Virus record (IMG/VR): IMGVR_UViG_3300034037_000036
Location: 22,583-86,582 of that record
Direction: 5' to 3' (one strand)
DNA: 64,000 nt
From: a virus
The notes beneath the pieces were generated by a model. The model had not been told where the DNA came from, ran no database searches, and worked only from the letters and a program-made list of their open reading frames with translations. Below, in pieces: positions 8,068-16,656 of this stretch (the first letter of the stretch is position 1; every line of letters begins with the position of its first letter). The position numbers and the translations under genes were made by a program.

Positions 8068-8481
8068 ATGAAGAACTACAGAGAACCACAAGAAGAAACA
8101 AGAAAAATTATTGAAGAAGTATTTTCAAAGACTGATTTGGATAGAATTATATTTTTGGATATTTTATGTGATGATAATCAAAAAGATCTCTTTAGATTAT
8201 ATAAGACGAATGAAATAACCAGATATTTGACAAAAAAAGATTTAATTATTGTGGTTAATGAAAAGGCATTTGATATGTTACCAGAGGATATTAAACTTCT
8301 CAAATGTGAAGAAGTGTTTTCTTCAGTATATTGGGATTTTGAAAAAAGTGTGTTAAAAATAAATAAAGGTGATGTTAATACATTTAGTTTATTCTTAAAA
8401 AAATATGGTTATGATACATTTGAAAGAATGGAGGAATCTATAAAATCTGTATTTGACACCCTTAAAAATAAAGAAGAATAA
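8068..8481 (+). CDS. Unknown 137-residue protein
   Basis: First gene behind the -7 box at 8021. The product is acidic and soluble, with a repeated alpha/beta pattern (LDRIIFLDILCDDNQ, TKKDLIIVVNEKAFD). It is followed after 12 bases by the next gene. I do not recognise the family. Confidence 0.55.
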   Translation: MKNYREPQEETRKIIEEVFSKTDLDRIIFLDILCDDNQKDLFRLYKTNEITRYLTKKDLIIVVNEKAFDMLPEDIKLLKCEEVFSSVYWDFEKSVLKINKGDVNTFSLFLKKYGYDTFERMEESIKSVFDTLKNKEE

Positions 8482-8493
8482 AATTTATTGTTT

Positions 8494-8826
8494 ATGGGAA
8501 TGATTAAATTTGAAATTAAAGATATTCATTTATCTTTATTCAAATACATTGATTTAAAAAATTATTATAAGTTTATTTTAAAGTTTGATGATGAAATAAT
8601 TTTTGATAATGATGATAAGGATTTAGTGGAATTGATAAATGAGTTTGGTTTGGTAATTTATGGGAAAGAAGGTGGGTTTATGAATTATAATGAAGAGCAA
8701 ATTGAGAATATAAAAGAACATATAAAAGATTTTGAAAAAGTAATACAAATATTTCAATGTAATTCCAATATTGAGACAGGAAATTATGTTACAAGAACTT
8801 TTAACATTGATTGGATAAAAAAATAA
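8494..8826 (+). CDS. Unknown 110-residue protein
   Basis: ATG at 8494 chosen over an upstream in-frame TTG at 8488. A small acidic alpha/beta protein (KFDDEIIFDNDDKDL). The gene ends 5 bases before the ATG of the large metallophosphoesterase gene, so the three genes from 8068 probably form one operon. Confidence 0.55.
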   Translation: MGMIKFEIKDIHLSLFKYIDLKNYYKFILKFDDEIIFDNDDKDLVELINEFGLVIYGKEGGFMNYNEEQIENIKEHIKDFEKVIQIFQCNSNIETGNYVTRTFNIDWIKK

Positions 8827-8831
8827 TCACT

Positions 8832-11800
8832 ATGGACAGTAAAATACTAACTAATTTATTAAATGTTAATAAATCATGTGATTTAACTTCAAAAGAATGG
8901 GATAGTGAATATGTTGAATATGTTGAAAATTATGGTCCCGCATTAACTTCAAAAGGGATTAAATATTGTGCTGAATTATATTTAAATGACAACTTATCAA
9001 TAGATGATAAAATAACTAAAATAGTAAAAGAATTTAATGTTCCACCAAGTATAGCCATTTATCTATATCCGATAAATGTTAATGTGAATGGATATAAAGA
9101 CAATGTTTATTTTAATAAAATAAAGAAGTTATACGGAATTTCAGATAAAGATATATATAAAATTTATGAAATTTTTAAAAAAGAAAAAAGTATTGTTGAA
9201 ATTGTAAGAAAAGTTTTGAATTTCACTGATTTAAGTGAAATAGAAATAATATCAATATATAATTTTTATAAATATAAATTATCTGATGATGGTAAAAGAT
9301 ATTATTTATCTACACGGTATCATTTTATAAAATTATCAAACTTATTTTTAAATTTTAGTGGTAGAAGTAATATATATAGGAAATTCTTTTTATCAAGTGA
9401 TTATTATAATTTTTATTATAAAAAATTTTTAGATTTATATTTGTCTGATTATGATTTTATTAAACATTTATATAGTAATTTAAAGAGTGGTAATTTATTT
9501 TATAATTCAGAAAAATATAAAGTTAATTATGATGGTGCTAAAGTTTTATTGAATATATACAGAAGTAAATTAGAGAAAAAAGAAAAAATAAATTTAATTA
9601 AAGAAATATTTGATGTGAATAGTAAGATTGGGAATGATTTAATTCCCAATTTTATTATTAATAATAAAGTTTATATAACATTATATTCAGGTATAAAAAA
9701 TTATTTGGGATTATCTGAAACAGATTTTAATAGGGTGTTGGATATATTAAATGGGGAATATTCTTTTGATGATAAAATCAATAAAATATCAAAAATAGTA
9801 AATCTTGATTATGATATTATCTTTAATTGGTGTTTGGCTAAAAATGAAATGTTATTTGTAAATAATATTATTTTAAAAGAATTAAATAAAATAAAATATG
9901 AAAATTTAAGAAAATTAAAATTTTGTTTTATAGACATTAAAAAAGAAATTACTTTAAATGAAAATATAAGTGATATTGAAAGTGAAATAAAAAAATTAAA
10001 AAAGGTAAAATATATAGGTTATGATAGTTTGGGTATATATGAGTATAAAAAGTTATTTGATTTTAAGATAAAAGAAAAGTATTCACATAACATTATATAT
10101 TTAATATCCAAATTTTTTAATATAGATGAAAATGAAAGTAAAAAGTTAGAACCTGTTTATGTTTTTAACATTAAAAATGATAATTTATCAGAAAAAATAT
10201 CTAAATTATATAAAATAGATGAATCTATTTCTAATAAAATAATCAGAATAATTGGTAATAAAAAATATGGTTTAGATAATAAGATAAACTCTATAATAAA
10301 ATTAACTAAAGTAAATTATTTTACAGTTAAGTTTTGGTGTCTTAGATATTATAAATGTTTTTTATTAACAAATTATGATATTGAAAATATAATAAAAACC
10401 ATAAAAGAAAATGAGTTAAATTATAAAACAGCTATAAAATATGTGATGTTGTATTATATGGTATCTTATAACTTTGTGAAGAAAAATTTAAAAGATACGA
10501 TATTAGAACATTCTAAAGGTGAAGGGGGTGTTGATTATAAAAAATTAAATAAATTGATTTATGTGGGTTTTGATGATATAAAAAGAACAGATAATGAAAA
10601 CAATTTAGATGAAAAAAATGATGATAATAATAAATATGAAACTGGTAGAAATAGTTTATTTAGTTTTTTGGGTGATAAATTAAATGGATTTTTTAATATA
10701 TTTGCAAAAAAGAATAAAAAAAGTAATATGGGAAAAAATAAAATTAAAGAAACTAACGACATAAATAGTGATGAAAAATTAAATAAAGAAAAAGATAAGG
10801 AAAATGAAGTAAATGAATATGAAATTGCAAAGGAGAGAGAATTTGATAAGAATAAAAAATATTTTTTAATAACATGGGCGCAGAATAATACAAAAGTTCA
10901 TAGACAGTTTTTCTATAATTTGAAAAAATATGCCGAATATCTGAATGCAGATATACATGTTATTGCTGGAAGATATAAAAATCCAAATTCATTATCCGCA
11001 TATAAAAAAATAGATGAAAAATGGTCAAAAATTGTTAGTCCATACTTGGATGCCAATAGACATAAATTACATAAAAACATATGGATTATGTCCGATATAA
11101 AGATACAACCAACCGCAATAAACCCAATGAGCGGTATGGAAGCATTGTCTAGAAATAATTCTTGTATATTTGGGCATCCAAAAGTACATTTTCAAGTTAT
11201 CCCAACAATAAATTCTGAAAATCCAAAAGTTATATTAACTACTGGTGCTTGCACTATTAAAAATTATACGGATTCAAAAGCGGGTAAAAAGGGTGAATTT
11301 AATCATCAACTTGGATTTTGTATTTTGGAAATACATGATGAAGAAACTTTTTATGTTAGACAAGTTACTGCTGATGAGAATGGTGATTTTATTGATTTAA
11401 ATAAAAAAGTATATTTTAAAGGAAATATTATAAAGAAGAAAGTTAATGATGAATCATATTATGAGAGTTTTTTTGAGGATGATGATTATGAGTTTAACGG
11501 AGAATTTGTTGTAGAAACTATTAAGGAGGTTGAATGTTGTGTCATGGGAGATATTCATTGTGGGAAAGAAGATAAGAAGGTTGTCAATGAAACTTTTAAT
11601 ATGTTTAAAAAATTAAAGCCAAATACAGTTGTTTTACACGATATATTTGATGGATATTCAATATCTCATCATGACGCAAAAGATCCGTTTATTCAATATT
11701 CAAATGAATTTCATAATAAAAATTCTTTGAAAGATGAATTGGATTATATGTTAAAATTTTTAGATAAATTTAAAAAAATAAAAAATGTGGTTATTGTTAG

Positions 11801-12308
11801 AAGTAATCATGATGATTTCTTAGACAGATGGTTAAAAAATAGTGATTGGAAAAAACAACCAACACCCAAAAATTATAAATTATATATGGAAATGAGTAAA
11901 ATTTTAATGGAACAATATGAAAAAAATCCAAATTATGTTAAGGGTGTTATTCCTGAAATAATAAATAATAAATATCCAAATTATATAACATTAGCACGTG
12001 ATGATTCATTTAAAATAAAAGGATGGGAACTTGGGATGCATGGGGACAAGGGGATAAATGGTGCTAGACCAAATGTAAATTCTTTTAGAAAACTAAATAC
12101 ACGGCTTATTGTTGGTCATTCACATTCACCAGAGAGAAAAGATGGGGTTATTGTTGTCGGGACTTCAACAAAGAAAAAACTTGGGTATAATGTTGGTCCT
12201 AGTTCTTGGGCTAATGCTCATGCAATAATACACCCTAACGGTAAAGCTCAATTAATATTATTCTTTACAGATTTAAACAATAAAATAGGATTTTCTGACA
12301 TATTGTAG
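8832..12308 (+). CDS. Large protein: HTH-like repeats plus T5 A1-like metallophosphoesterase
   Basis: 1158 residues from the ATG at 8832. The last 480 residues match the architecture of phage DNA-transfer proteins such as T5 A1. A first module (about 675-870) carries VIAGRYKNPNS, PTAINPMSGMEA, GHPKVHFQ and TTGACT..NYTDSKAGKKGEFNH. A calcineurin-like metallophosphoesterase follows, with metal motifs GDIHCG (about 905), a SNHDDFLDRW variant of GNHD, MHGDKG, and GHSHSPE. T5 A1 is needed for host DNA degradation and second-step DNA transfer. The first 650 residues are unusual: at least three repeats of the type DDKI-x2-I-x-K-x4-V ending in W or Y, resembling helix-turn-helix units, then a low-complexity charged linker. 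A host-takeover or DNA-handling role is inferred. Confidence 0.8.
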   Translation: MDSKILTNLLNVNKSCDLTSKEWDSEYVEYVENYGPALTSKGIKYCAELYLNDNLSIDDKITKIVKEFNVPPSIAIYLYPINVNVNGYKDNVYFNKIKKLYGISDKDIYKIYEIFKKEKSIVEIVRKVLNFTDLSEIEIISIYNFYKYKLSDDGKRYYLSTRYHFIKLSNLFLNFSGRSNIYRKFFLSSDYYNFYYKKFLDLYLSDYDFIKHLYSNLKSGNLFYNSEKYKVNYDGAKVLLNIYRSKLEKKEKINLIKEIFDVNSKIGNDLIPNFIINNKVYITLYSGIKNYLGLSETDFNRVLDILNGEYSFDDKINKISKIVNLDYDIIFNWCLAKNEMLFVNNIILKELNKIKYENLRKLKFCFIDIKKEITLNENISDIESEIKKLKKVKYIGYDSLGIYEYKKLFDFKIKEKYSHNIIYLISKFFNIDENESKKLEPVYVFNIKNDNLSEKISKLYKIDESISNKIIRIIGNKKYGLDNKINSIIKLTKVNYFTVKFWCLRYYKCFLLTNYDIENIIKTIKENELNYKTAIKYVMLYYMVSYNFVKKNLKDTILEHSKGEGGVDYKKLNKLIYVGFDDIKRTDNENNLDEKNDDNNKYETGRNSLFSFLGDKLNGFFNIFAKKNKKSNMGKNKIKETNDINSDEKLNKEKDKENEVNEYEIAKEREFDKNKKYFLITWAQNNTKVHRQFFYNLKKYAEYLNADIHVIAGRYKNPNSLSAYKKIDEKWSKIVSPYLDANRHKLHKNIWIMSDIKIQPTAINPMSGMEALSRNNSCIFGHPKVHFQVIPTINSENPKVILTTGACTIKNYTDSKAGKKGEFNHQLGFCILEIHDEETFYVRQVTADENGDFIDLNKKVYFKGNIIKKKVNDESYYESFFEDDDYEFNGEFVVETIKEVECCVMGDIHCGKEDKKVVNETFNMFKKLKPNTVVLHDIFDGYSISHHDAKDPFIQYSNEFHNKNSLKDELDYMLKFLDKFKKIKNVVIVRSNHDDFLDRWLKNSDWKKQPTPKNYKLYMEMSKILMEQYEKNPNYVKGVIPEIINNKYPNYITLARDDSFKIKGWELGMHGDKGINGARPNVNSFRKLNTRLIVGHSHSPERKDGVIVVGTSTKKKLGYNVGPSSWANAHAIIHPNGKAQLILFFTDLNNKIGFSDIL

Positions 12309-12370
12309 AAATGTTATGGGAGTCGTATTATTTAATTAAATTCATTTATAACACATAAAAAAATATAACA

Positions 12371-12703
12371 ATGAAAAAAAATAAACTAACAATTCATGAA
12401 TACGAAAGATTTTATAAGATTATCATGAATAGACTTGAACAGTTAAGAAACAAAACTAAAGAATATGGTAAAGAAAATGATATATTTGATAATTTTAATA
12501 GAGCTTCATCCATTTTAAATATGCCACCAGAAGATGTTATTGTTTGTTATAAAACAAAACATACGGTATCAATTGATAAAATTAAAGAAGAATTATTAAA
12601 TGGCGAAAAATTTGATAATGATTTTATTTTAGAGAAAGTTTGTGATTCAGTAATGTATGAAATATTACTAGGAATATCATTATTAAATCGTAATAATGAT
12701 TAA
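12371..12703 (+). CDS. DUF1599-like nucleotide-modification-associated protein
   Basis: 110 residues. The pattern NKTKEYGKENDIFDNF, then ASSILNMPPEDV, a KHTVSI-type segment and EKVCDSVMYEILLGISLL follows the small helical DUF1599 family, found in phages and linked by context to nucleotide metabolism or base modification. I rely on remembered motifs, not a search. It stands 30 bases before the sigma factor gene, on the same strand. Confidence 0.55.
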   Translation: MKKNKLTIHEYERFYKIIMNRLEQLRNKTKEYGKENDIFDNFNRASSILNMPPEDVIVCYKTKHTVSIDKIKEELLNGEKFDNDFILEKVCDSVMYEILLGISLLNRNND

Positions 12704-12732
12704 TTTTATGTCTAACCATAAAAATTTATAAT

Positions 12733-13641
12733 ATGAGTAATAGAAAAAGATATAAAAGTTGCGTTGTATTATTGGAGAGAATATTAAATCCAAGTGAAGG
12801 CGCTGTAAAAAATTATTTTAAAGATGTCAGAGACCAAAAGACATTAACAAGGGAAGAAGAAATTGATCTAATAAGAAAATATAAAGAAGAGGGGGATATT
12901 AAGGCAAGGGATACTGTAATAAATGCCAATTTAAGATTTGTTATTTCTGTTGCAAAAAGTTTGTCAATTTGGGATGTTGATATAATGGATTTAATAAATG
13001 AAGGAAATATTGGTTTAATAAATGCAATAGAAACTTTTGATTATAAAACAGGTAATAAATTTATTTCTTATGCCGTATGGCATATAAGAAAGGAAATAAT
13101 GTCGTTTATAAGGTCTCATAGTTCTTCAATTAGAATACCAGAGAACAAATTATCCAATATTGCAAAAATGAAAAAAGTAATTAATAAACAAGAACAGATT
13201 TTGGGCAGAAATGTTTATCCAGATGAAATTGATTTTAAAGATGAGATTGGTGAATATACTGATTTTGAAATTAGATTTTTAGAAAATGAAAATATTGCCA
13301 GACCAATTTCATATGATAAAAAAATAAAAAGTGAAGAAGATTCAAATGATTTATTATCTTTATTAAGTTCCAATGATAATTTTGAAAAAAACTTTATTAT
13401 AAAAAATGATTTAAAGTATATATTATTTAGATTATTGTGTAGATTAGATGAAACTACTAGGAAAATTATTTTATTGTATTTTGGTATAAATGATGAAAAC
13501 ATAAGATATACTTATGAAGAAATAGCCCAAAAATGTAATTTAACAAAAAAAGAAGTTATCACAAAAAAGAATATGGGTATATATACATTAAAAAAATTCG
13601 CAAGAATGAAATATAAATCTATTAAAGAAATATATAGTTAA
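12733..13641 (+). CDS. RNA polymerase sigma-70 family factor (RpoD-like)
   Basis: 302 residues. Regions in order: region 1.2/2.1 (YFKDVRDQKTLTREEEIDLI...ANLRFVISVAKSL, about 25-76), region 2.2-2.4 core-binding and -10 recognition (DLINEGNIGLINAIETFD, YAVWHIRKEIMSFIRSHS), region 3 (RIPENKLSNIAKMKK) and a region 4 helix-turn-helix at the C-terminus (TYEEIAQKCNLTKKEV). The arrangement is that of primary or group 2 sigma factors, without the long region 1.1. It should redirect host polymerase to a phage promoter class. A gp55-like factor at 23863 and a partial one at the window start make at least three. Confidence 0.9.
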   Translation: MSNRKRYKSCVVLLERILNPSEGAVKNYFKDVRDQKTLTREEEIDLIRKYKEEGDIKARDTVINANLRFVISVAKSLSIWDVDIMDLINEGNIGLINAIETFDYKTGNKFISYAVWHIRKEIMSFIRSHSSSIRIPENKLSNIAKMKKVINKQEQILGRNVYPDEIDFKDEIGEYTDFEIRFLENENIARPISYDKKIKSEEDSNDLLSLLSSNDNFEKNFIIKNDLKYILFRLLCRLDETTRKIILLYFGINDENIRYTYEEIAQKCNLTKKEVITKKNMGIYTLKKFARMKYKSIKEIYS

Positions 13642-13868
13642 TTTTTTGTTTGATTTTTTTCATTAAATTCATAACAGATTATTACTAATGTATTGTTTGA
13701 TATATCATGTATAAAATTATGAATTACATAATATTTATTTAATTTTCTAATATATATTAATTCACCATAACTTGGTGGTTTTAATAGTTTGTTTGTTTCA
13801 AATAGTAATTCCCAATTTTGGTCTATTATTTTAATTCTTTTTTTAAAGAAAAATTGTAATAATTTCAT
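13638..13868 (-). CDS. Small unknown protein, 76 residues
   Basis: Begins inside an ATGA overlap with the membrane gene upstream (13865-14101) and converges with the sigma factor gene, overlapping its 3' end by 4 bases. It has a beta-like pattern (IKIIDQNWELLFETN, GELIYIRKLNKYYVIHNF). No recognised family. Translational coupling to the holin-like gene suggests a shared role. Confidence 0.5.
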   Translation of the reverse strand: MKLLQFFFKKRIKIIDQNWELLFETNKLLKPPSYGELIYIRKLNKYYVIHNFIHDISNNTLVIICYEFNEKNQTKN

Positions 13869-14101
13869 TTAGAAAATTTTTCTGAAGCTATTGTACCTAA
13901 ACCAGCTAATATTATTGTGATGATACCATCATAAATATATTCATCAATTTTAAAATTAAACATTAAATTCATTAATGTTATAATCGTGATTAAAAACATA
14001 CCAATTATTGTAACTAATCTTTTGCTGGAAATTTTTTTATCCTTGTCTAATAAGGATTCTACTATTTTATCTTTAATATTTTCAAGTTTCAAAAATCCCA
14101 T
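13865..14101 (-). CDS. Small two-membrane-segment protein, holin-like
   Basis: 78 residues from the ATG at 14101; the preceding TTG is rejected. A charged N-terminus (residues 1-30) is followed by two hydrophobic segments (about 32-48 and 56-72) and a short charged tail ending ASEKFSK. Similar two-segment proteins with SSKR before the first helix are common in Bacteroidota phages and often called holins on topology alone. A lysis role is plausible but not shown. Confidence 0.6.
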   Translation of the reverse strand: MGFLKLENIKDKIVESLLDKDKKISSKRLVTIIGMFLITIITLMNLMFNFKIDEYIYDGIITIILAGLGTIASEKFSK

Positions 14102-14188
14102 CAACTATAAATATATTAAATAATTGAAAGAAACGATTATTTTTTTTTTGTATTTTTATGATATTGAACATAAATTAATTAAAAAAAT

Positions 14189-14302
14189 ATGAAGGCGGGA
14201 ATGTTAAATCCAAATTTAATTAAAATAATTAGTGAAGAAAATAAGATTGGTATGAAAGAAATAATTATTGAAGAAATAAATAAATTATTTAAATCAAGTT
14301 GA
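14189..14302 (+). CDS. Very small ORF, 37 residues
   Basis: ATG AAG GCG start; the product (MKAGMLNPNLIKIISEENK...) is a short amphipathic helix. It lies alone between minus-strand genes and overlaps the 3' end of the convergent membrane gene by 9 bases. No clear promoter or ribosome site, so it may be spurious. Confidence 0.3.
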   Translation: MKAGMLNPNLIKIISEENKIGMKEIIIEEINKLFKSS

Positions 14303-14758
14303 TAAAATATCAAATCTAATAATTAGCAAAATATTAAATATTAACCCAATTAAAAAAAATATTGTTCTATTCACAGGTGTCATATATTTAGTTAATATTG
14401 CAGTTGATGTAGTGCTTTGATCAAACCACTTTTTATCATATATTGGTTTTTTCTTTCCTAATTTTTTATCAATTAAATTTCTATAATAATAAATTATACC
14501 ATTATGTATGAAACTAAACATAAGCATATATGATACTGGTATTATAAACAACATAATTCCTTCATAATAATAATAGAAATTTAATAATGTTAATGATACA
14601 ATAAATATCATTCTTTGAACTGAAAATAATGGGTGTAATTCTATTGAGGATAATTTATCTTTTTTATTATAATTTGCTTTATAAAACCATAAAAAAGATT
14701 CTCTATAACCTTCTAAAAAAGAAAATAACATAAATAATATTAATGTTAATAAAATCAT
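14294..14758 (-). CDS. Integral membrane protein, 154 residues
   Basis: Four hydrophobic segments (about 2-14, 48-66, 68-88, 132-150) with a charged loop (KKLGKKKPIYDKKWFDQST) before the last. There is no recognised family. Start overlaps the upstream gene stop by 4 bases (ATGA), so it is co-translated with the 88-residue membrane protein. Confidence 0.65.
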   Translation of the reverse strand: MILLTLILFMLFSFLEGYRESFLWFYKANYNKKDKLSSIELHPLFSVQRMIFIVSLTLLNFYYYYEGIMLFIIPVSYMLMFSFIHNGIIYYYRNLIDKKLGKKKPIYDKKWFDQSTTSTAILTKYMTPVNRTIFFLIGLIFNILLIIRFDILST

Positions 14759-15021
14759 TTTTTCTTTTTAGATTTATAGTCTCTTATAGGATTTATTATT
14801 AGTCCATATATTATCATAATAAAAGAGAATCCAACAATATAAAGTGTTGGTATAATAGCAACATATAATGCCCAATCATTATAACCTTCTGAAAAATTAT
14901 ATAATAATTTATGAATGGTAAGAAATAATATTGCTAATATAAATGATGATAACAATCTACCAATATTGGACATATATAAAAATTTAATTTTATCAGAGAT
15001 GTTTTTTTTAGTTTTAGCCAT
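14755..15021 (-). CDS. Small membrane protein, 88 residues
   Basis: Two hydrophobic segments (about 20-38 and 52-75) flanked by lysine-rich ends (MAKTKKNISDKIKF at the start, YKSKKKK at the end), so both termini are probably cytoplasmic. The first gene of a two-gene membrane operon with 14294-14758. Function unknown. Confidence 0.6.
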   Translation of the reverse strand: MAKTKKNISDKIKFLYMSNIGRLLSSFILAILFLTIHKLLYNFSEGYNDWALYVAIIPTLYIVGFSFIMIIYGLIINPIRDYKSKKKK

Positions 15022-15050
15022 AATAAAATATTATTAATATATTATTAATT

Positions 15051-15104
15051 TGAGAAATGGTTTCTCATATTATATCAATTATTTTATTACACCAAATATT
15101 GGTG
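15051..15104. terminator. Two small hairpins between minus-strand operons
   Basis: TGAGAAA / TTTCTCA (15051-15067) and CACCAA / TTGGTG (15090-15104) lie between the end of the 79-residue gene and the start of the membrane operon. They may end minus-strand transcription. Neither has a strong T tract. Confidence 0.35.
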
Positions 15105-15148
15105 ATTAAAATTTTTATGAAATAAATATGAAAAAATATATTTTATTT

Positions 15149-15388
15149 TTACATTTCTTCTCCAGTCAAGAAATCATCCATTCTTTTGTCAATATTAACC
15201 TCTTCTGCTGCTTCTTCTATGTTTTCTTCTTTTTCTACAGCTTCTTCATTTTTTTCAGCTAAACAATCTGGACAATCGCTTATTTTAAAATTTTCTAATG
15301 GATTAGCTTGTTCTTCTGTTAATATTCTTTTAACAACATTTTCTACAATAAGTTCTAATGTAGCTAAATTAATTTTTTTTACTTTCAT
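15149..15388 (-). CDS. Small acidic protein with LTEEQ motif
   Basis: 79 residues: a short helical N-terminus (MKVKKINLATLELIVENVVK), then RILTEEQ, a CPDC pair (about residues 39-42), and a highly acidic tail. The LTE site matches the prohead-protease-like pattern seen in other probable head proteins here, hinting at a packaged protein. The function is otherwise unknown. Confidence 0.5.
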   Translation of the reverse strand: MKVKKINLATLELIVENVVKRILTEEQANPLENFKISDCPDCLAEKNEEAVEKEENIEEAAEEVNIDKRMDDFLTGEEM

Positions 15389-15416
15389 TTTTTTAGTTTT
15401 ATTAAAATGTTATACT

Positions 15417-16091
15417 TTAAATTTTACCAGGTCCTAGATATACATATTTAAAATGTGGATTTTTCCATACTTTACCACCAGCTGCTATTTTAGCAATTCT
15501 ATCTAAAATTAGTAATTTATGGTTAATATCATATTTATTTGCTGACGGTTTTCTTTTAGGTAAATACTTGTAAACAGTTTCTTTATCAATTTCTTTCCAC
15601 CCATCATCTTCTAAAACAGAATATGAAGATTTGGCATCTTTTGCATTTATTGGCATATATAATCCACTTTTTCCAGCCAATATCAAATCATAACCAGTAA
15701 ATTTTTGAAATTCGCCTTTTCTTTTTTCAGGTACAAAACTTTCATCGCCACTTTTTCTTCTAACAGCTTCAGTATATGTTTCACCAAAATTAAATAAGAA
15801 AAGATTATTTTTAAACAATTTTCCATATAACGGATTTGGAACTTTTTCACCATTTTCATCAACAATAAATTTGTTTAATCTTACTGGTGAAGTATAATAT
15901 ACATAAGCAAATGTGTTTTTTGAAGGTTCGTCTTTAAACAAATCAAAAAAATCAATTATTTCTTTTGATACTTTTTCAGCTTCATTTTTGGGTTTATCTT
16001 CTGATACCCCTTCAGCATTACCATTTTCATCTTCTTGAATGATAATGGCATTTTTAAGTATCTCTTCCATAAATAATTTATAATCTTCCAT
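15417..16091 (-). CDS. Unknown 224-residue protein, possible virion component
   Basis: The N-terminal 45 residues are acidic and contain AIIIQED, a possible prohead-protease site. The body (about 50-224) is a mixed fold with many aromatic and glycine residues (TFAYVYYTSPVRLNKF, YGKLFKNNLFLFNFGETY) and the C-terminus FKYVYLGPGKI. No enzyme motif is recognised. The next gene downstream (15149-15388) shares the IxxE feature. A TTTATAG-containing AT-rich leader precedes it. Confidence 0.5.
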   Translation of the reverse strand: MEDYKLFMEEILKNAIIIQEDENGNAEGVSEDKPKNEAEKVSKEIIDFFDLFKDEPSKNTFAYVYYTSPVRLNKFIVDENGEKVPNPLYGKLFKNNLFLFNFGETYTEAVRRKSGDESFVPEKRKGEFQKFTGYDLILAGKSGLYMPINAKDAKSSYSVLEDDGWKEIDKETVYKYLPKRKPSANKYDINHKLLILDRIAKIAAGGKVWKNPHFKYVYLGPGKI

Positions 16092-16151
16092 TTTTATAAT
16101 TTTTTATTTTAAAATATAATAATTGGTTATCTATACTATAAATATAAAATT

Positions 16152-16178
16152 AAAAAAAAACCGCCATAAAAGGCGGTT
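16152..16178 (-). terminator. Intrinsic terminator (minus strand)
   Basis: AACCGCC / GGCGGTT stem with loop ATAAAA. The A run at 16152-16160 becomes a T tract on the minus strand. It ends transcription of the UVR-motif gene (16203-16544), 25 bases after its stop. Confidence 0.85.
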
Positions 16179-16202
16179 AAAAAATGGTATTAAATTTTAA
16201 AT

Positions 16203-16544
16203 CTATGTTGATTTTGAAGATTTTAATGAATCAATTTTTTCTTTAATCTCAGCAGCTTTCCTATAATCTTCCCTAGACACAGCTTCATTAAGTTCCTTTT
16301 CAAGCATTTGTATTTTGTTTTTTTCAATAAATTCATTTTTAAATGTTTTAAGTTCTTCAATAATATTATCAATTGTTTCTTCATTTAATTCACCATTAAA
16401 TTTAATTACCAATTTTTTTTCTGTTTTGTTTTCTATGTTAAATGGTGAAATATTAAAAAAAGGATCATTAAAAAAATTTAAGAAAGGATTGAATGTTGAA
16501 AAATGCTCATTTAAAATTAAAATTTCTGGTTTTTTTCTTTCCAT
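16203..16544 (-). CDS. UVR-motif protein, possible Clp partner
   Basis: 113 residues from the ATG at 16544; the upstream TTG is rejected. Residues 1-40 are aromatic-rich (FLNFFNDPFFNISPF). Residues 45-75 look like a small domain with VIKFNGELNEETIDN. Residues 81-108 form a UVR motif (LEKELNEAVSREDYRKAAEI...) as found in UvrB, UvrC, ClpC and the ClpC adaptor McsA. There is no McsA-type zinc-binding cysteine. The phage also encodes a ClpC-like unfoldase with its own UVR motif at 51705, so an adaptor role is an attractive inference. Single-gene unit with its own terminator. Confidence 0.6.
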   Translation of the reverse strand: MERKKPEILILNEHFSTFNPFLNFFNDPFFNISPFNIENKTEKKLVIKFNGELNEETIDNIIEELKTFKNEFIEKNKIQMLEKELNEAVSREDYRKAAEIKEKIDSLKSSKST

Positions 16545-16656
16545 AGGCAAACATTTTTTTTTATGTTATTATTTTTAATAAAACATTAATCAATAATTGT
16601 GCAATAATATATAATAAGAAAAATTGTCAATAATTTAACAGTCAAATTTACAGATT

